Translations under genes and position numbers: made by a program
The notes under the pieces: generated by a model
Databases searched by the model: none
Told to the model about the DNA's origin: nothing
What the model saw: only the letters and a program-made list of their open reading frames with translations
Source of the DNA: Yponomeuta sedellus
Taxonomy: Eukaryota; Arthropoda; Insecta; Lepidoptera; Yponomeutidae
Reading direction: 5' to 3'
Assembly (NCBI GenBank): GCA_934045075.1
Contig: OW203729.1
Location: 10,298,704-10,362,703, forward strand
DNA length: 64,000 nt
Shown: positions 12,101-20,700 of the stretch, piece by piece
How positions within the stretch are numbered: position 1 is the stretch's first letter
How the letters are laid out: each line of letters starts with the position of its first letter

Positions 12101-13964
12101 CCATATTTTCCAGATCTAATCTCAATCTGTGGTCGACTGCGCAGTTACTCGTTTCTCGTTCATACAATATTGCCGCTAGAGACCAATAGTTGCTCAATTC
12201 TCGTAATAACTTCTACACACAAACCATAATCTTTATTCTCACCACCTGCAGCTTCATGGAGGGATTGGTTCTGATGGTGGGGCGCGGCGCGTCGCAGTGG
12301 CGCGAGCTCGCCTACCGCCGCGCGCTAACCAACGACCAGGCCTATCTGAGAGACATGGCGGCTTATAGGCCCGACGTGGCGGCCGAGTTCTTGGCCAGGT
12401 TAGTGTCTTATTATTTCACTGTCAATTTATGAAGGGACTGGCTTCTCACCTTTACAATAAAGACTTCCATATTGTCTGAGAAGGTTATTCGAAAAGTTAT
12501 TCTATACCTAGTAATGGTAATTCAATGGTTTACCAAATAAATAATAATAATAACTTTGTCCTGGTCCCAAACTAAACCAACAAACTTTTTGCTATGGCAA
12601 CCAGGCAGACATTACAAACAAGAAAATACACGCAGACTGAGGCTATCTGTATAAATGAATAGTGGCCTCCAGTGAAAATTAAATGTGTAACTAAATCCAT
12701 TTCCTTTCTTTTTCAGCCTTATTATTAATTAACTATATTATTATGATTACCAACCTGGAATTGGCCCCCGTGGTGGATTATGTATGGAGTACCCGTGCCC
12801 CAGCAGTGGGGCGTGGGGCGCACATACAAAGGGTTGATATTGGTCTATGATTTATAAGCTGATGATTTTCCGATGTGAATAAATAAAATGTTTTAATGCT
12901 TACAACTTAAGATTACACAAATACATCTTATTGCACATAATTATTATGTTATCCGATGATGTGGATGATATATGTGCTGGGCAAGTCTACTCTATCTAAA
13001 AATAATGTCTCAGGCACTGCAGCGTTCGAGTGGTTCCTTCACCCATCTAGTGAGGGTGAAGGTGCCAGTGGACGCCGTATAAATTATCTCATTACGTAGA
13101 TGGAAAGGCAGAAATTTAGTTTATGATTAATTTATAGACACAGCAGCTGCGGGAGCCATTGTCGACTTTGTCCGTATCGTTATCAACCCTCGAATGTCCC
13201 CACTGCTGGGGCACGGGTCTCTTCCTGCATCGCAGGAAGGTCCGTATACTTTTTACTAATGTATGAACGGAGGTCAGTGGCAGTGCCGTTAATAGGGCGG
13301 TGCCACCGGCGGGCGCCCAGGGGGGCGCAAGAATGGCCAGACCAGGCAGGTCTATTTTTGGGTTTGCTCCTGAAAATTCCAGCTGCGCCCCTAGATTCCA
13401 ACACCTATGCACCTACATGCCTGTATTATCAAAAACGTCTATTACATTAGACAAACCAACGCGCTCATTTTATTGCAGCGCACGGTCGTATCTGTGTTAA
13501 GGATTTGTTCCAAAATCACACTAATATGATAAAGGCGATAGTTGTGAGTGTGTGTCTGTTACTTCTTCACGTCTAAACGACTGAAGTGATTGTAGTAAAA
13601 ATTGGTGTGGAGTTACCTGACACCCTAGATCAACTCAAGGCTACGTTTTACTACGGGAAAAAATATTACTCCCATGGGAAAATCTATAAACCGCTGGTAA
13701 CACCGCGGGGCACAGGTAGTATTAGATAATTGGTCCACCAACACCAAGTTCCTTGTGCTTTAATTTGACACCCTGAATGGGCGCAGTTATAGAAGTTCGC
13801 ACAGGGCGCAGAAAATGTCATTTAAGGCACTCTGTACTGAGGTCTGTGTACTTTTTACTAATCTATGAATCGTCATTTCTTTCTATTACAGATACAAGAC
13901 GGAAAAGAAGACGACCCCGACATCGCAACTGGCCATGTCGGAGCTCCACGTCCTGTGCAGGTGA
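3010..13964 (+). CDS. SPG11: Spatacsin (SPG11) homologue, 12 coding exons, 1954 codons
   Basis: Joined exons: 3010-3186, 3354-3768, 3860-5745, 6010-6180, 6666-6866, 7397-7676, 8319-9248, 9364-9683, 9783-10334, 10478-11190, 12252-12398, 13892-13964. Every junction keeps frame and the total is 5865 nt. Spatacsin acts with spastizin and AP-5 in autophagic lysosome reformation. The identification rests on the C-terminal Spatacsin_C domain (about residues 1645-1935), with LLVVAHECFSCACDTEGV and LMVRLLTGLARYTEMAYVF, and on the exon 1-2 block around FAEVKAWTVQLLMRKQIF. Most of the rest is helical. Human spatacsin is about 2440 residues and carries an N-terminal region not seen here, so either the insect protein is shorter or earlier exons lie off-window. 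The C-terminus ends in LHVLCR about 30 residues before the human equivalent. The last codon sits on a CAG/GTGATA donor-like site, so one more exon is possible. Confidence 0.88.
3354..3768 (+). CDS. SPG11: Spatacsin exon 2
   Basis: Acceptor ATGTTCAG/GTAAAAG, donor TTTG/GTAAGTAAA, phase 0 in and phase 1 out. It encodes residues 60-197, opening with VKAWTVQLLMRKQIFKVLHI, a block I recall as conserved in spatacsins. Confidence 0.85.
3860..5745 (+). CDS. SPG11: Spatacsin exon 3 (largest exon)
   Basis: 1886 nt, acceptor TTTATAG/AGTTAAC, donor GGTG/GTAAGTATC. The split G/AG codon restores Glu. It encodes about residues 198-826, a long helical middle region without membrane spans. The codon split agrees on both sides, and the frame is open throughout. 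Confidence 0.9.
5780..5897. mobile_element. Hairpin MITE, family 'CACTCCTCAG', copy in spatacsin intron 3
   Basis: TTCCTTAAGGCACTCCTGTG at the left pairs with CCTGAGGAGTGTTTTAGAA at the right. The interior TCTGTGGTAAAGGGAAA also occurs in the copy at 49219-49352, and a diverged copy lies at 25801-25910. No coding capacity. The class is not determined. Confidence 0.55.
6010..6180 (+). CDS. SPG11: Spatacsin exon 4
   Basis: Acceptor TATCTTCTCCAG/AGCCC, donor TATGAG/GTACTTA, phase 0 on both sides. It encodes 57 residues (827-883) with VGLSRDLWEVMAACHGPEDP. It has notably higher GC than the surrounding introns. Confidence 0.85.
6335..6545 (+). mobile_element. RTE-like LINE 3' end remnant in intron 4
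   Basis: It contains the lepidopteran signature segments CATCATGAAGAAACCTGAG, GATTAAGCCCATGCGTTCTG and GAGAGAAGGCCTATATATAG followed by GGCATTAAGTCCGC. Related remnants occur at 15960-16150 and 36880-37000. It is non-coding and degenerate. Confidence 0.6.
6666..6866 (+). CDS. SPG11: Spatacsin exon 5
   Basis: Acceptor GTACTCTAG/CCAAACG, donor TTGCCG/GTGAGTC, phase 0 on both sides, 67 residues (884-950). It includes AVGVLWAYWVLARLGDAIPQ and ELQQVAQLCLEAGYVRTLHE. Its GC-rich third positions contrast with the AT-rich introns. A decayed duplicate follows 40 bp downstream. Confidence 0.87.
6906..7032 (+). pseudogene. Decayed tandem duplicate of spatacsin exon 5
   Basis: The block starting GCGGGACTCGCTGCAG repeats the 3' two thirds of exon 5 (from 6737 on) and keeps a good donor (AAG/GTAAGT at 7033). 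Read in the exon 5 frame it has stops at 6922-6924 (TGA, where exon 5 has TTG-like sequence) and 7000-7002 (TAG). The duplicate lacks the exon's 5' part and its acceptor. It is therefore a pseudo-exon inside intron 5. Confidence 0.85.
7397..7676 (+). CDS. SPG11: Spatacsin exon 6
   Basis: Acceptor TTTACCACAG/GAAAGTCC. The donor TCTCGG/GTTCGT is non-optimal but is the only nearby GT that gives the phase (1) required by exon 7. It encodes about residues 951-1043, including FLCRCIWQKSFDAETSKLLF. Confidence 0.82.
7765..7835 (-). mobile_element. LINE 3' tail fragment in intron 6
   Basis: Read on the minus strand: AAGCTCGCCTTTGTACAAAT-like sequence, then TGCAATAAAGAATTTT, then a CATT repeat. This is the 3' UTR of a LINE family also seen at 18480-18625 and 60300-60412. 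Confidence 0.5.
8319..9248 (+). CDS. SPG11: Spatacsin exon 7
   Basis: 930 nt, acceptor TATTGCAG/TTCCATC with the first two bases completing the split codon, donor CTCTCGG/GTGAGC in phase 1. It encodes about residues 1044-1353. The open frame carries on into intron 7 only briefly. A conserved-looking helical stretch includes SLTLFVTQCSEAFKKASVTF. Confidence 0.88.
9364..9683 (+). CDS. SPG11: Spatacsin exon 8
   Basis: Acceptor CCCAGTTTCAG/AAAATTCC restores the split Glu codon. Donor AAGCAG/GTGAGGC, phase 0. It encodes about residues 1354-1460, with ADRLSALEALAARSGLTVAK. Confidence 0.87.
9783..10334 (+). CDS. SPG11: Spatacsin exon 9
   Basis: Acceptor ATTCCTTCAG/ATTTCAG, donor AAACAG/GTGAGTT, phase 0 on both sides, 184 residues (1461-1644). 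It contains an acidic, probably disordered stretch (DALIDEEYQNVDEEEVESL) before the C-terminal domain. Confidence 0.88.
10478..11190 (+). CDS. SPG11: Spatacsin exon 10 (Spatacsin_C domain)
   Basis: Acceptor GTGTTACAG/GTGAAC, donor TTGAG/GTAAAG, phase 2 out. It encodes residues 1645-1881 and carries most of the Spatacsin_C domain. The order is an ECFSCACDTEGV block, an LTGLARYTEMAYVF block, and an ALNHCTDASELFLQGGCMGF helix pair. All three have close counterparts, in the same order, in the human C-terminus as I recall it. Confidence 0.92.
11399..11947. mobile_element. TIR element in spatacsin intron 10, probably PIF/Harbinger-like
   Basis: Inverted ends GGCTGAATTTAGTCTCACGC (from 11400) and the complement of AGGTTGAATTTAGTCTCACG (to 11948) are flanked by TAA on both sides (11396-11398 and 11948-11950), matching a 3-bp TWA target site. 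The interior is GC-rich, with repeated CAGCGCTGA units, and carries a MADF-domain fragment. Harbinger elements often encode a MADF or Myb partner protein, which supports the assignment. No transposase is visible. Confidence 0.65.
11681..11809 (+). pseudogene. MADF-domain protein fragment inside the TIR element
   Basis: ATG at 11681 opens 42 codons to TAA at 11807-11809. The start MDEVSLRKKLWDASDPLYKN fits the first half of a MADF DNA-binding domain, whose hallmark is a Leu-Trp followed by a Tyr-Lys-x-Lys segment. The C-terminal half is replaced by FVVAGFYFFE-type sequence, so the domain is truncated, probably by an internal deletion. It may be the remains of a transposon-borne accessory gene. 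Confidence 0.55.
12252..12398 (+). CDS. SPG11: Spatacsin exon 11
   Basis: Acceptor CACCTGCAG/CTTCATGG completes the split Ser codon. Donor GGCCAG/GTTAGTG, phase 2 out. It encodes about residues 1882-1930, with RRALTNDQAYLRDMAAYRPD, resembling the human segment around FNYLEEFKQQ. Confidence 0.85.
12755..12838 (+). repeat. Fragment of 5S-headed SINE (3' part)
   Basis: Contains GGCCCCCGTGGTGGA and GTGCCCCAGCAGTGGGG, the 3' body of the SINE family described at 50583-50944. The 5S-like head is absent. Located in intron 11 of the spatacsin gene. Confidence 0.6.
12972..13112 (+). repeat. Fragment of tRNA-SINE family A (3' part)
   Basis: Starts near GTGCTGGGCAAGTCTA and ends ATCTCATTACGTAGATGGAA, matching the 3' body of the full copy at 57690-58101. 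The head is missing. Confidence 0.65.
13176..13246 (-). repeat. Fragment of 5S-headed SINE (3' end, reverse)
   Basis: GTCCCCACTGCTGGGGCACG and CTTCCTGCATCGCAGGAAGG match the family's terminal hairpin-like segment. 5'-truncated copy in spatacsin intron 11. Confidence 0.65.
13892..13964 (+). CDS. SPG11: Spatacsin exon 12 with TGA stop
   Basis: Acceptor TTTCTATTACAG/ATACAAG completes AG/A (Arg). The exon reads YKTEKKTTPTSQLAMSELHV before LCR and TGA at 13962-13964. This matches the human YKQHQPTDMVMENLKKLL segment as recalled. The stop overlaps a donor-like CAG/GTGATA (13960/13961), so the annotated end could be an unspliced reading. I found no convincing further exon before 17 kb. Confidence 0.75.
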
Positions 13965-14264
13965 TAGATGATTAGAGACTAACTTCTGTATATTCTTAGG
14001 TAAGTTTTTATAAGATCTCATAATCGCGTTTATTCTAAATATTACGCAATAGTTACACAATTATGCAAGTGATTTTATTTAGGTTTGTTATTAATGTGAA
14101 ATCTATTTTAAATGTTCTATAGCTAGTAAGGCTAAAATGTACTGTGATATAATAACGACTGAAGAATAACTAAGTAATTTCTAAATCCATATCTTATAAT
14201 TTCAATTTATTACGTGCATTGTTTTTTTATGTAGTTTTTTATATGCATTGTTTTACTCGAAGTA

Positions 14265-14270
14265 AATAAA
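14265..14270 (+). promoter_or_regulatory. Polyadenylation signal AATAAA, spatacsin gene
   Basis: Canonical hexamer about 300 nt after the TGA stop, in a T-rich context (GTTTTACTCG before, ATATTTTATTATA after). It is the first canonical hexamer after the stop and supports 13964 as the true end. Confidence 0.5.
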
Positions 14271-15812
14271 ATGAATATTTTACTTAAATATATTTTATTA
14301 TAAATTAACACATACCCAACACAGGACATTGGCTATTCTAGTACATAAGTGAGAGCGAATATTAAGCCCTAATTTAGGGTACAAGTGAAAAGAACCTCAG
14401 TCCTTCTTATTAATACTTGAATAAACATTACTAGTGGAGCGGCCGTTTTAGTCAAATTCATAGCTTTTTATTTAAGTTAATACACCAATTTACTTTGGAG
14501 GAATTGTTTCTTGTGATTTATTGTTTTGATCGGGATTACAAAGTTTTTCCAGTGTCCGATTCAGGAAAGTTATTTTCCAAAAAAAATATTTGTCTTTTAA
14601 GTATAGAGTTTAATTCAAAACGAATTAAACTAACAACTTAAAACCCTTAAAAAATTACAAGACGATAGAGGAGGTACATACATTGCAAAGTTACTCGATT
14701 TTAAAGCAAGCATTCTGTGACAAGCATGTGATCCTGCCACTAGGCCTAGCCCGTATCGTGGGGATCGAGAAATATCGTATCTTCAACATTTAAAGTACGT
14801 TACGTACGTACGTATTACTGCTAAAGAAAAGTATATTATAGTAAAGTACCTTATATTTGTATGCCATAGTTTTGGTACAGCAAAGATAGTTACCATGGGA
14901 TTCGTTCATAAGGTTCCTCGGCCGCTCTACTACTATACATTAAAACATAACAAGTAAAAAAAATATTTCGTCGCTACAACATTTTGCACAGAATGTCATT
15001 GTGCTGCATAAAACGTGTCCGTACTGTGTCATTAGAAAATTGTTCTTACAAAATCAAATACGTGTAATAAAAAGTGGAGTTTTGGTCCAACAGATCAATA
15101 AAATAAACTTAAAAGAGAGAAAAACTTCATAAATGCTTTAATTTTGCATAGTCTATACCTACACCAAGGCACCAACATCAAGGTCTAATTAACGTGAGCC
15201 ACTTTCCGTCGACCATTTTGCGTATTAACCAAAAACAAAAAAGCGTTTTGGTCATTGTGGGGCGAGTATGTAAACTCTAAAATACAAAGGTAATAAAAAG
15301 GGACCCAACATCGCTGACAAGGGAGGGACCGAGGGAAAGATACGTAAATACAAGAAGACGTACGTCAAAATACAAATTGGAATGTATTACGTTATTTCTG
15401 TAAATGCTCTCTTCATAAATATTACTCTACGTTATGTTGAGTTGAGATAGATTGATTCGGCTTTAGCCTGCGGTAGGTTAGGTACACACCTATGTCCTTT
15501 TCAATACGTTTACCTACTTATTTGTACATACATTATTGGTTCCCGAATGTTAATTCTACATCACTTGTTGGAAGTGGTCATGGTTTTAAAAAGAAATCCT
15601 AATGCGTTTAGGTGAATTAATGATTTAAATACTTGTGTAGGTAAAAGGTACGTACTTAAATAAAACTGCGTAATCCTTAGCATTAATTGACTCCGGTAAC
15701 GATCGCTACTCTATCGCCTAATTATTGTACTTACTGGTAGCTGTAATATTGGGTGTTAATATAGTAACGCTCTTCTCGAAAACCACGTATTGCCTGCATA
15801 GGTTTAGAATGG
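14271..15812. other. Intergenic, nothing recognised
   Basis: AT-rich sequence downstream of the spatacsin polyadenylation signal. There is a short ACGTACGTACGT run at about 14800. I see no exon, RNA gene or clear repeat boundary. Confidence 0.5.
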
Positions 15813-15905
15813 TGGTTTATTATTGTAAGTTCCTCGCACTGGGAATCGAACCTGGGGCTCTCGCTTCAGAGTTCACTGTTCTACCTACTGGGCTACCGCG
15901 GCTCT
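15813..15905 (-). repeat. tRNA-SINE family A, head fragment
   Basis: On the minus strand there is an A box-like GTAGCCCAGTAGGTAGAACA and a B box-like GGTTCGATTCC. These correspond to the heads at 58030-58098 and 59330-59391. Short, degenerate copy. Confidence 0.55.
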
Positions 15906-15959
15906 ACCAATGTACCAATGACATTGATTTCTTCATTGATGCCACTTGCTAACTTTGAA

Positions 15960-16150
15960 GGCAAAACATCTTGAGGAAATCTGAGTGTCTAAGGTGGGCA
16001 CGCATGGTAATTAAGCCCATAATCTCTCTGAGAGAAGGCCTGTGCAATGCTGTGGATCGTTTATAGGCTACATAGAAGTAAATGTAAGTTGCGGTACCTT
16101 TTAAATTTCTTTTCAAAAATTAGGTTAGATATTAGATATTGCCTAGTGGC
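15960..16150 (+). mobile_element. RTE-like LINE 3' end remnant
   Basis: Contains ATTAAGCCCATAATCTCTC, GAGAGAAGGCCTGTGCAATG and GCCTAGTGGCATTAAGTTCG, matching the remnant at 6335-6545. Confidence 0.55.
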
Positions 16151-17577
16151 ATTAAGTTCGTCTATATGCAAAACTTTGTTTATGCATTGAAGTATTTTCA
16201 CCAAAATAACTATGCCTTAATCGATGGCTTCGCACTTTATTTTTGCGGAATCTATTATTCAATAAGATTTTTAAGCGTTCTTAGTTTTTTCAACACTTCG
16301 GGATATCAAATAAGCGTAGCACTGGTTTAACCATACGCTCTATAAATATCTTATGAACGCTAAAAGTTACGCAAGTTACGCGTCCATTTCTTGTAGTAAC
16401 ATTTTAATATTTATATTTTAACTCTTGTTCTTGTTCAGAACTGTTATGAACAAAGTAGTATGTTTTAGTGTCCAGTAAGCGTAGCTTTCGAGTCGAGCGT
16501 CAGTTTTTTGCCACCCTGTATACAGGGCCAGCGTCCCATTTCCCGCGCCTTTAAGGCAACAACGAGAATACCGAACTACAAAAATAATAGAAACCCTACT
16601 ACATTTTAATCACTCTGGTTCTTTACTCTAAACACATTTTTGTAAGATTAAAGACTTAAAGGCGACTATCAGATCATTCCGGGATGAAGCCCAAAACCAA
16701 ATTATAATATTAAACACACTTTAGCACATTAACACAAACATAATTGCTTTCAATTTGAGCAAAATAATTTTCATAAACTTTCATGAGTTTTGGATTTCCA
16801 TTCCCGTCCACACACTTAGGACGAAAATACATTTAGCTACTTTGTTACAAAGAATATTTACGAATTTGGCTAAATGTGGCTTGAAAAGAGATCTACTCCA
16901 GTGTGTAGTCGCCAATGATATGTTACCTTAACCTTAAAACTGGGCTGAGTAAGTAATTGTTTCCCCTATAATAATCCATGTAAGTTAACCCACCAACTAT
17001 CCATAAAACTCTCATTTACATTTAAACATTTTCAACAATATTTCAATCTAAAACATCATCACAGTCTTCTCAAATTATACTTACACTACTAAATACCTAG
17101 TTCTTTGCTTATTTAATTTTGACACTGGTTGCCTTTTTATAAAAAAAAAAATATCTCGTGAAAAACTATGTACAAAAGATTCTTATAAAATATCTAATTG
17201 TTCGTGTATAGGTACTTGAATTACAAAAAGTCTCTAACAATAAAGGAACAAATAGATGAGTGTTTGTGTGCCTGACAACTGTCATGTCGCGAGAATCATA
17301 AAGATAATTGCCTTTAATGGCCAGTTTCACTGCTCGGGTGTCCCAACAGATAGAGATCGCATCCGCCGGCAAGTAGTATAATATCACCACTAACATCATT
17401 TAGTTCCAATACTCAATATAACCTACACTCACACATTTTTTACCCAACACTATCACAAACTTTGAGGTGCCTATTTCTAAGCACTTTGTCCTTGACATAT
17501 TAGTCAGAATCAGCAGCCGCTTGTTACTTATCCGGTGTTTGATGTCTACTGTATTTATCTAACTTGGGACCGCATTT
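16151..17577. other. Intergenic and DAGL 3' flank
   Basis: No exon or repeat is recognised. The nearest polyadenylation-like hexamer for the minus-strand lipase gene is ATTAAA at 17112-17117 (minus), about 460 nt past the stop. That is a weak call, because no AATAAA is visible on the minus strand closer to the stop. Confidence 0.35.
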
Positions 17578-17749
17578 TTATATGTGCGTGACGCGATAAG
17601 TTTGTCGTTCATTGAGTACTGTCTCGATTGTTTCGTAGACGTTCTCTGGCAAGTGGTCCAGTAACATCCGCGGCATGACCTGGAGCTCCATGAAGTCTTC
17701 AGGACACGCCCACCGCATCTCGAATGTCGGCTCTTGGGTGCGCACTTTT
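17578..17749 (-). CDS. DAGLB: DAGL exon 13 with TAA stop
   Basis: Acceptor TCCCTAACAG before 17749. The first base completes the AA/A Lys codon and the stop is TAA at 17580-17578. It encodes TFEMRWACPEDFMELQVMPR and the segment LLDHLPENVYETIETVL. The latter resembles the human MLTDHMPDILMRALDSVV end that carries the catalytic His. Confidence 0.9.
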
Positions 17750-20700
17750 CTGTTAGGGAAACGGAATGAGTGTTAGTCGCGAGTGTAATGTGCGCCGTCA
17801 TGAATTTGTGACAGGTCTACTTGTGATTTACCTTTCCTCCTCAGTGTTATCGTTGCTATTGGTTAGACATAGAACAATAAATTCTTAGTTAAAAAAGGAG
17901 GTACTTTTGCATTTCTTTCGCTCGGTCATTATAACCATTTTTTAATGTAAAAGATTGAAGATATTGAATTAAAATATCAGAAAGGTAATTTTAATTGTAT
18001 ATTCTTTTACAATCATAGTTAGAATGTGCGAGCGAGAGTCAAGTAAAAGGAAAGTATAAGCTCGATGCTTAAATAAATTGAACTGCTATTTTGTAAATTT
18101 TTGTTGAAACGGCAGCTGCTCTATACGTTTTGGTTTGTCATAGGCATTGCAACTTTAAAAGCTCACATTTTGTCCAAATTTCGAAGTGGTCCCCTCAGTA
18201 AATATGTGCAAGTATTTCGTGATTTTTTCTTTTCTGGTGTACAGTAAAGAATACTGTTATCTCGTTGAACCGCGTTTTGCAAAAACATTCCAACCCACAA
18301 AAGGTAACACGCTTTTTTGCTAACGCTAACGCTAAAAAACGCTTTTTTAATTTAACATTGATTTGCTCAAACGTCATTAATTTTAATGTAAAACGCCTAA
18401 ACAAGAACATGGAGAAAAACAATGTTTAACATAAAAAGCGTTTTTTCCCGAAAGGTAGTTTACGGGCATAGACCCGTTTTACAAACCCACTCCGACTCCC
18501 CAAGGTTTGCTGGAAGAAATCTCTTACAGAGATAAGCTCGCCTTTGTACATTTATTTTCTTTAATTGTATTTCTTTTTTGTGTTTTTCGTGTACAATAAA
18601 GTATAAAAGTAAAAGTAAAGTAAAGTACTTTTTGTGGGTCGGAACGTTACTGCGTAACATGTTCGATTTTATCTTAGAAGTGGAATCTTACTTCTCAATG
18701 CCCATGCGCTTGCGCCGTACGACGTGCAGAATGCGGCCGGCCGTGAAGAGCCGCGCTGAGGAGAAGCGGCGCGCGAACACATTCCGCGAGAGCAGCGCCG
18801 CCTCCTGCGCAGAGACGGGGCTTTTCACGCTCTAGCGGTGGACGGGCCGGGGCGCCGTGTTAGTATGTCGGTTGCAAGTGCGGGTACTATGAACTATTAT
18901 TGTGATGGGTGTCTCTGTACATGGATAAAACTAACCATAGCAGAAGGGGAGGGTTGGATTGGTAACTTTCCGTAAGAGTAAACAAAGACGTGACTTTTAC
19001 GCTCCGGTCTCGGACAGGCAGGGGCGCCGTGTTCGTATGTCGGTTTGCAAGTGCAGGTACTACGTATTAGAATCTAGTAGATTAGAATTTAGAGGACCAT
19101 AGTGGAGAGTGTAAGTTCTGTTAAGAAGTACAAGAGCGCTGACACCCGCGCAAGACGAGGACTTTTACAATCTACCTGTGGGCAGGCCGGGGCGCAGAAC
19201 TCTCAAGTTCTGTACCAATGTCGTTAGCAAATAGGGCAAGGGTTAGTTTTGTCAATTTGCATGTGTCTAAATAGGACAATTGGAACGTGTTTAGAGAAAA
19301 CGCTTTTTATATGTGTAACATTGTGTTTTTCTCGTGTTTTTGATGAAACATGTTCAATGTTATAATAAATACGAATATAAAACGTTTGAACAAAAATATG
19401 GAACTAACAATGTTAGTTCCATATTATTTCTTGCAAATTTCCTGTTGTGGATTGGAATGTTTCTGCGTAACGCGGTCCAATTGCATTTCATTGTAGGTAA
19501 ACGGGAAGTTAGTTTAAACTATTTTGTGGATTATTATTAATTACATTCAACTTTAGCTTCGATGTAAACAAACCGTTGATCGAATCTCTAAAATACGGGA
19601 AATATGTTTTTGGCTCGTTGTAGATAATTCATTCATATTATTAATTTAAGAAATACCAAAATATTGTTTACACCCTGATGATTTTAAATATGTTACCTTA
19701 TTATTGCTGCTATATCACTACATTGCAGTAATAATAAAAATGTCGACCTGCTGTCGATCGACAAAGTATTGCATTGTAGGGACAATTTACATAACCACAT
19801 ACAAAATAACAAAGTAATTAGTAACAAACATTACTTAACTAAGTATGTAAGCGACAAAAGAAAGCTTCACACCACGACACAGTTCGTAAATTGTAAAAAC
19901 ACCAACAGAATAAAAATGTCCTGAAAAAAATGGACCACCAATTTATGAACAAATTATGAGTTAGTAATGCACAAATAAGTATAAGATGAGAAATACAAAT
20001 TAAAAAAGAAACCGAGAGGACTTTCTGGAGAGTTCCGGTTTTGTTACAAGATGATGCTGGTTCTCTATTAATAGCATGAGCTTTCGATCTCATGAACGCT
20101 CGATCAAGTAATCTTTCAATGTAATTAATGTAATTATTCATGAAATGTGCCTTCGATGTAATTGATGTTAATATTAATTTAGATATGTGTGCATTCCTAG
20201 AGCTAGAGACAAGAGAAGAGAATTATCGTGGAGACCATAGCGTTTTGTGTTGTTTATTTAATGTTTGTTTTGCTTCTTTATTATTTGTTAATATTCATTT
20301 AGATATGTGTGCATTCCTAGAGCTAGAGACAAGAGATGAGAATTATCGTGGAGACCATAGCGTTTTGTGTTGTTTATTTAATGTTTGTTTTGTTTCTTTA
20401 TTATTTGTTAATATTCATTTAGATATGTGTGCATTCCTAGAGCTAGAGACAAGAGATGAGAATTATCGTGGAGACCATAGCGTTTTGTGTTGTTTATCTA
20501 ATGTTTGTTTTGTTTCTTTATTATTTTGTTTATATTGTGTACACTTTTCTTTTAACTCATTCAATAACTAAGCTGTACCAGAGTGGAGTTACTGTAACTG
20601 ACGTTCACAATGTATATCAATTTGTTTTTCGTCGTGATTTATGTTTGAACCCACCTCGGTACACCCGACCGCCATCCAGTGACAAAACCCAACAACTCCA

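Noticed and set aside
20140..20571. 143-codon repetitive open frame
   Set aside because: Explained by a 120-bp tandem repeat whose period is a multiple of three.
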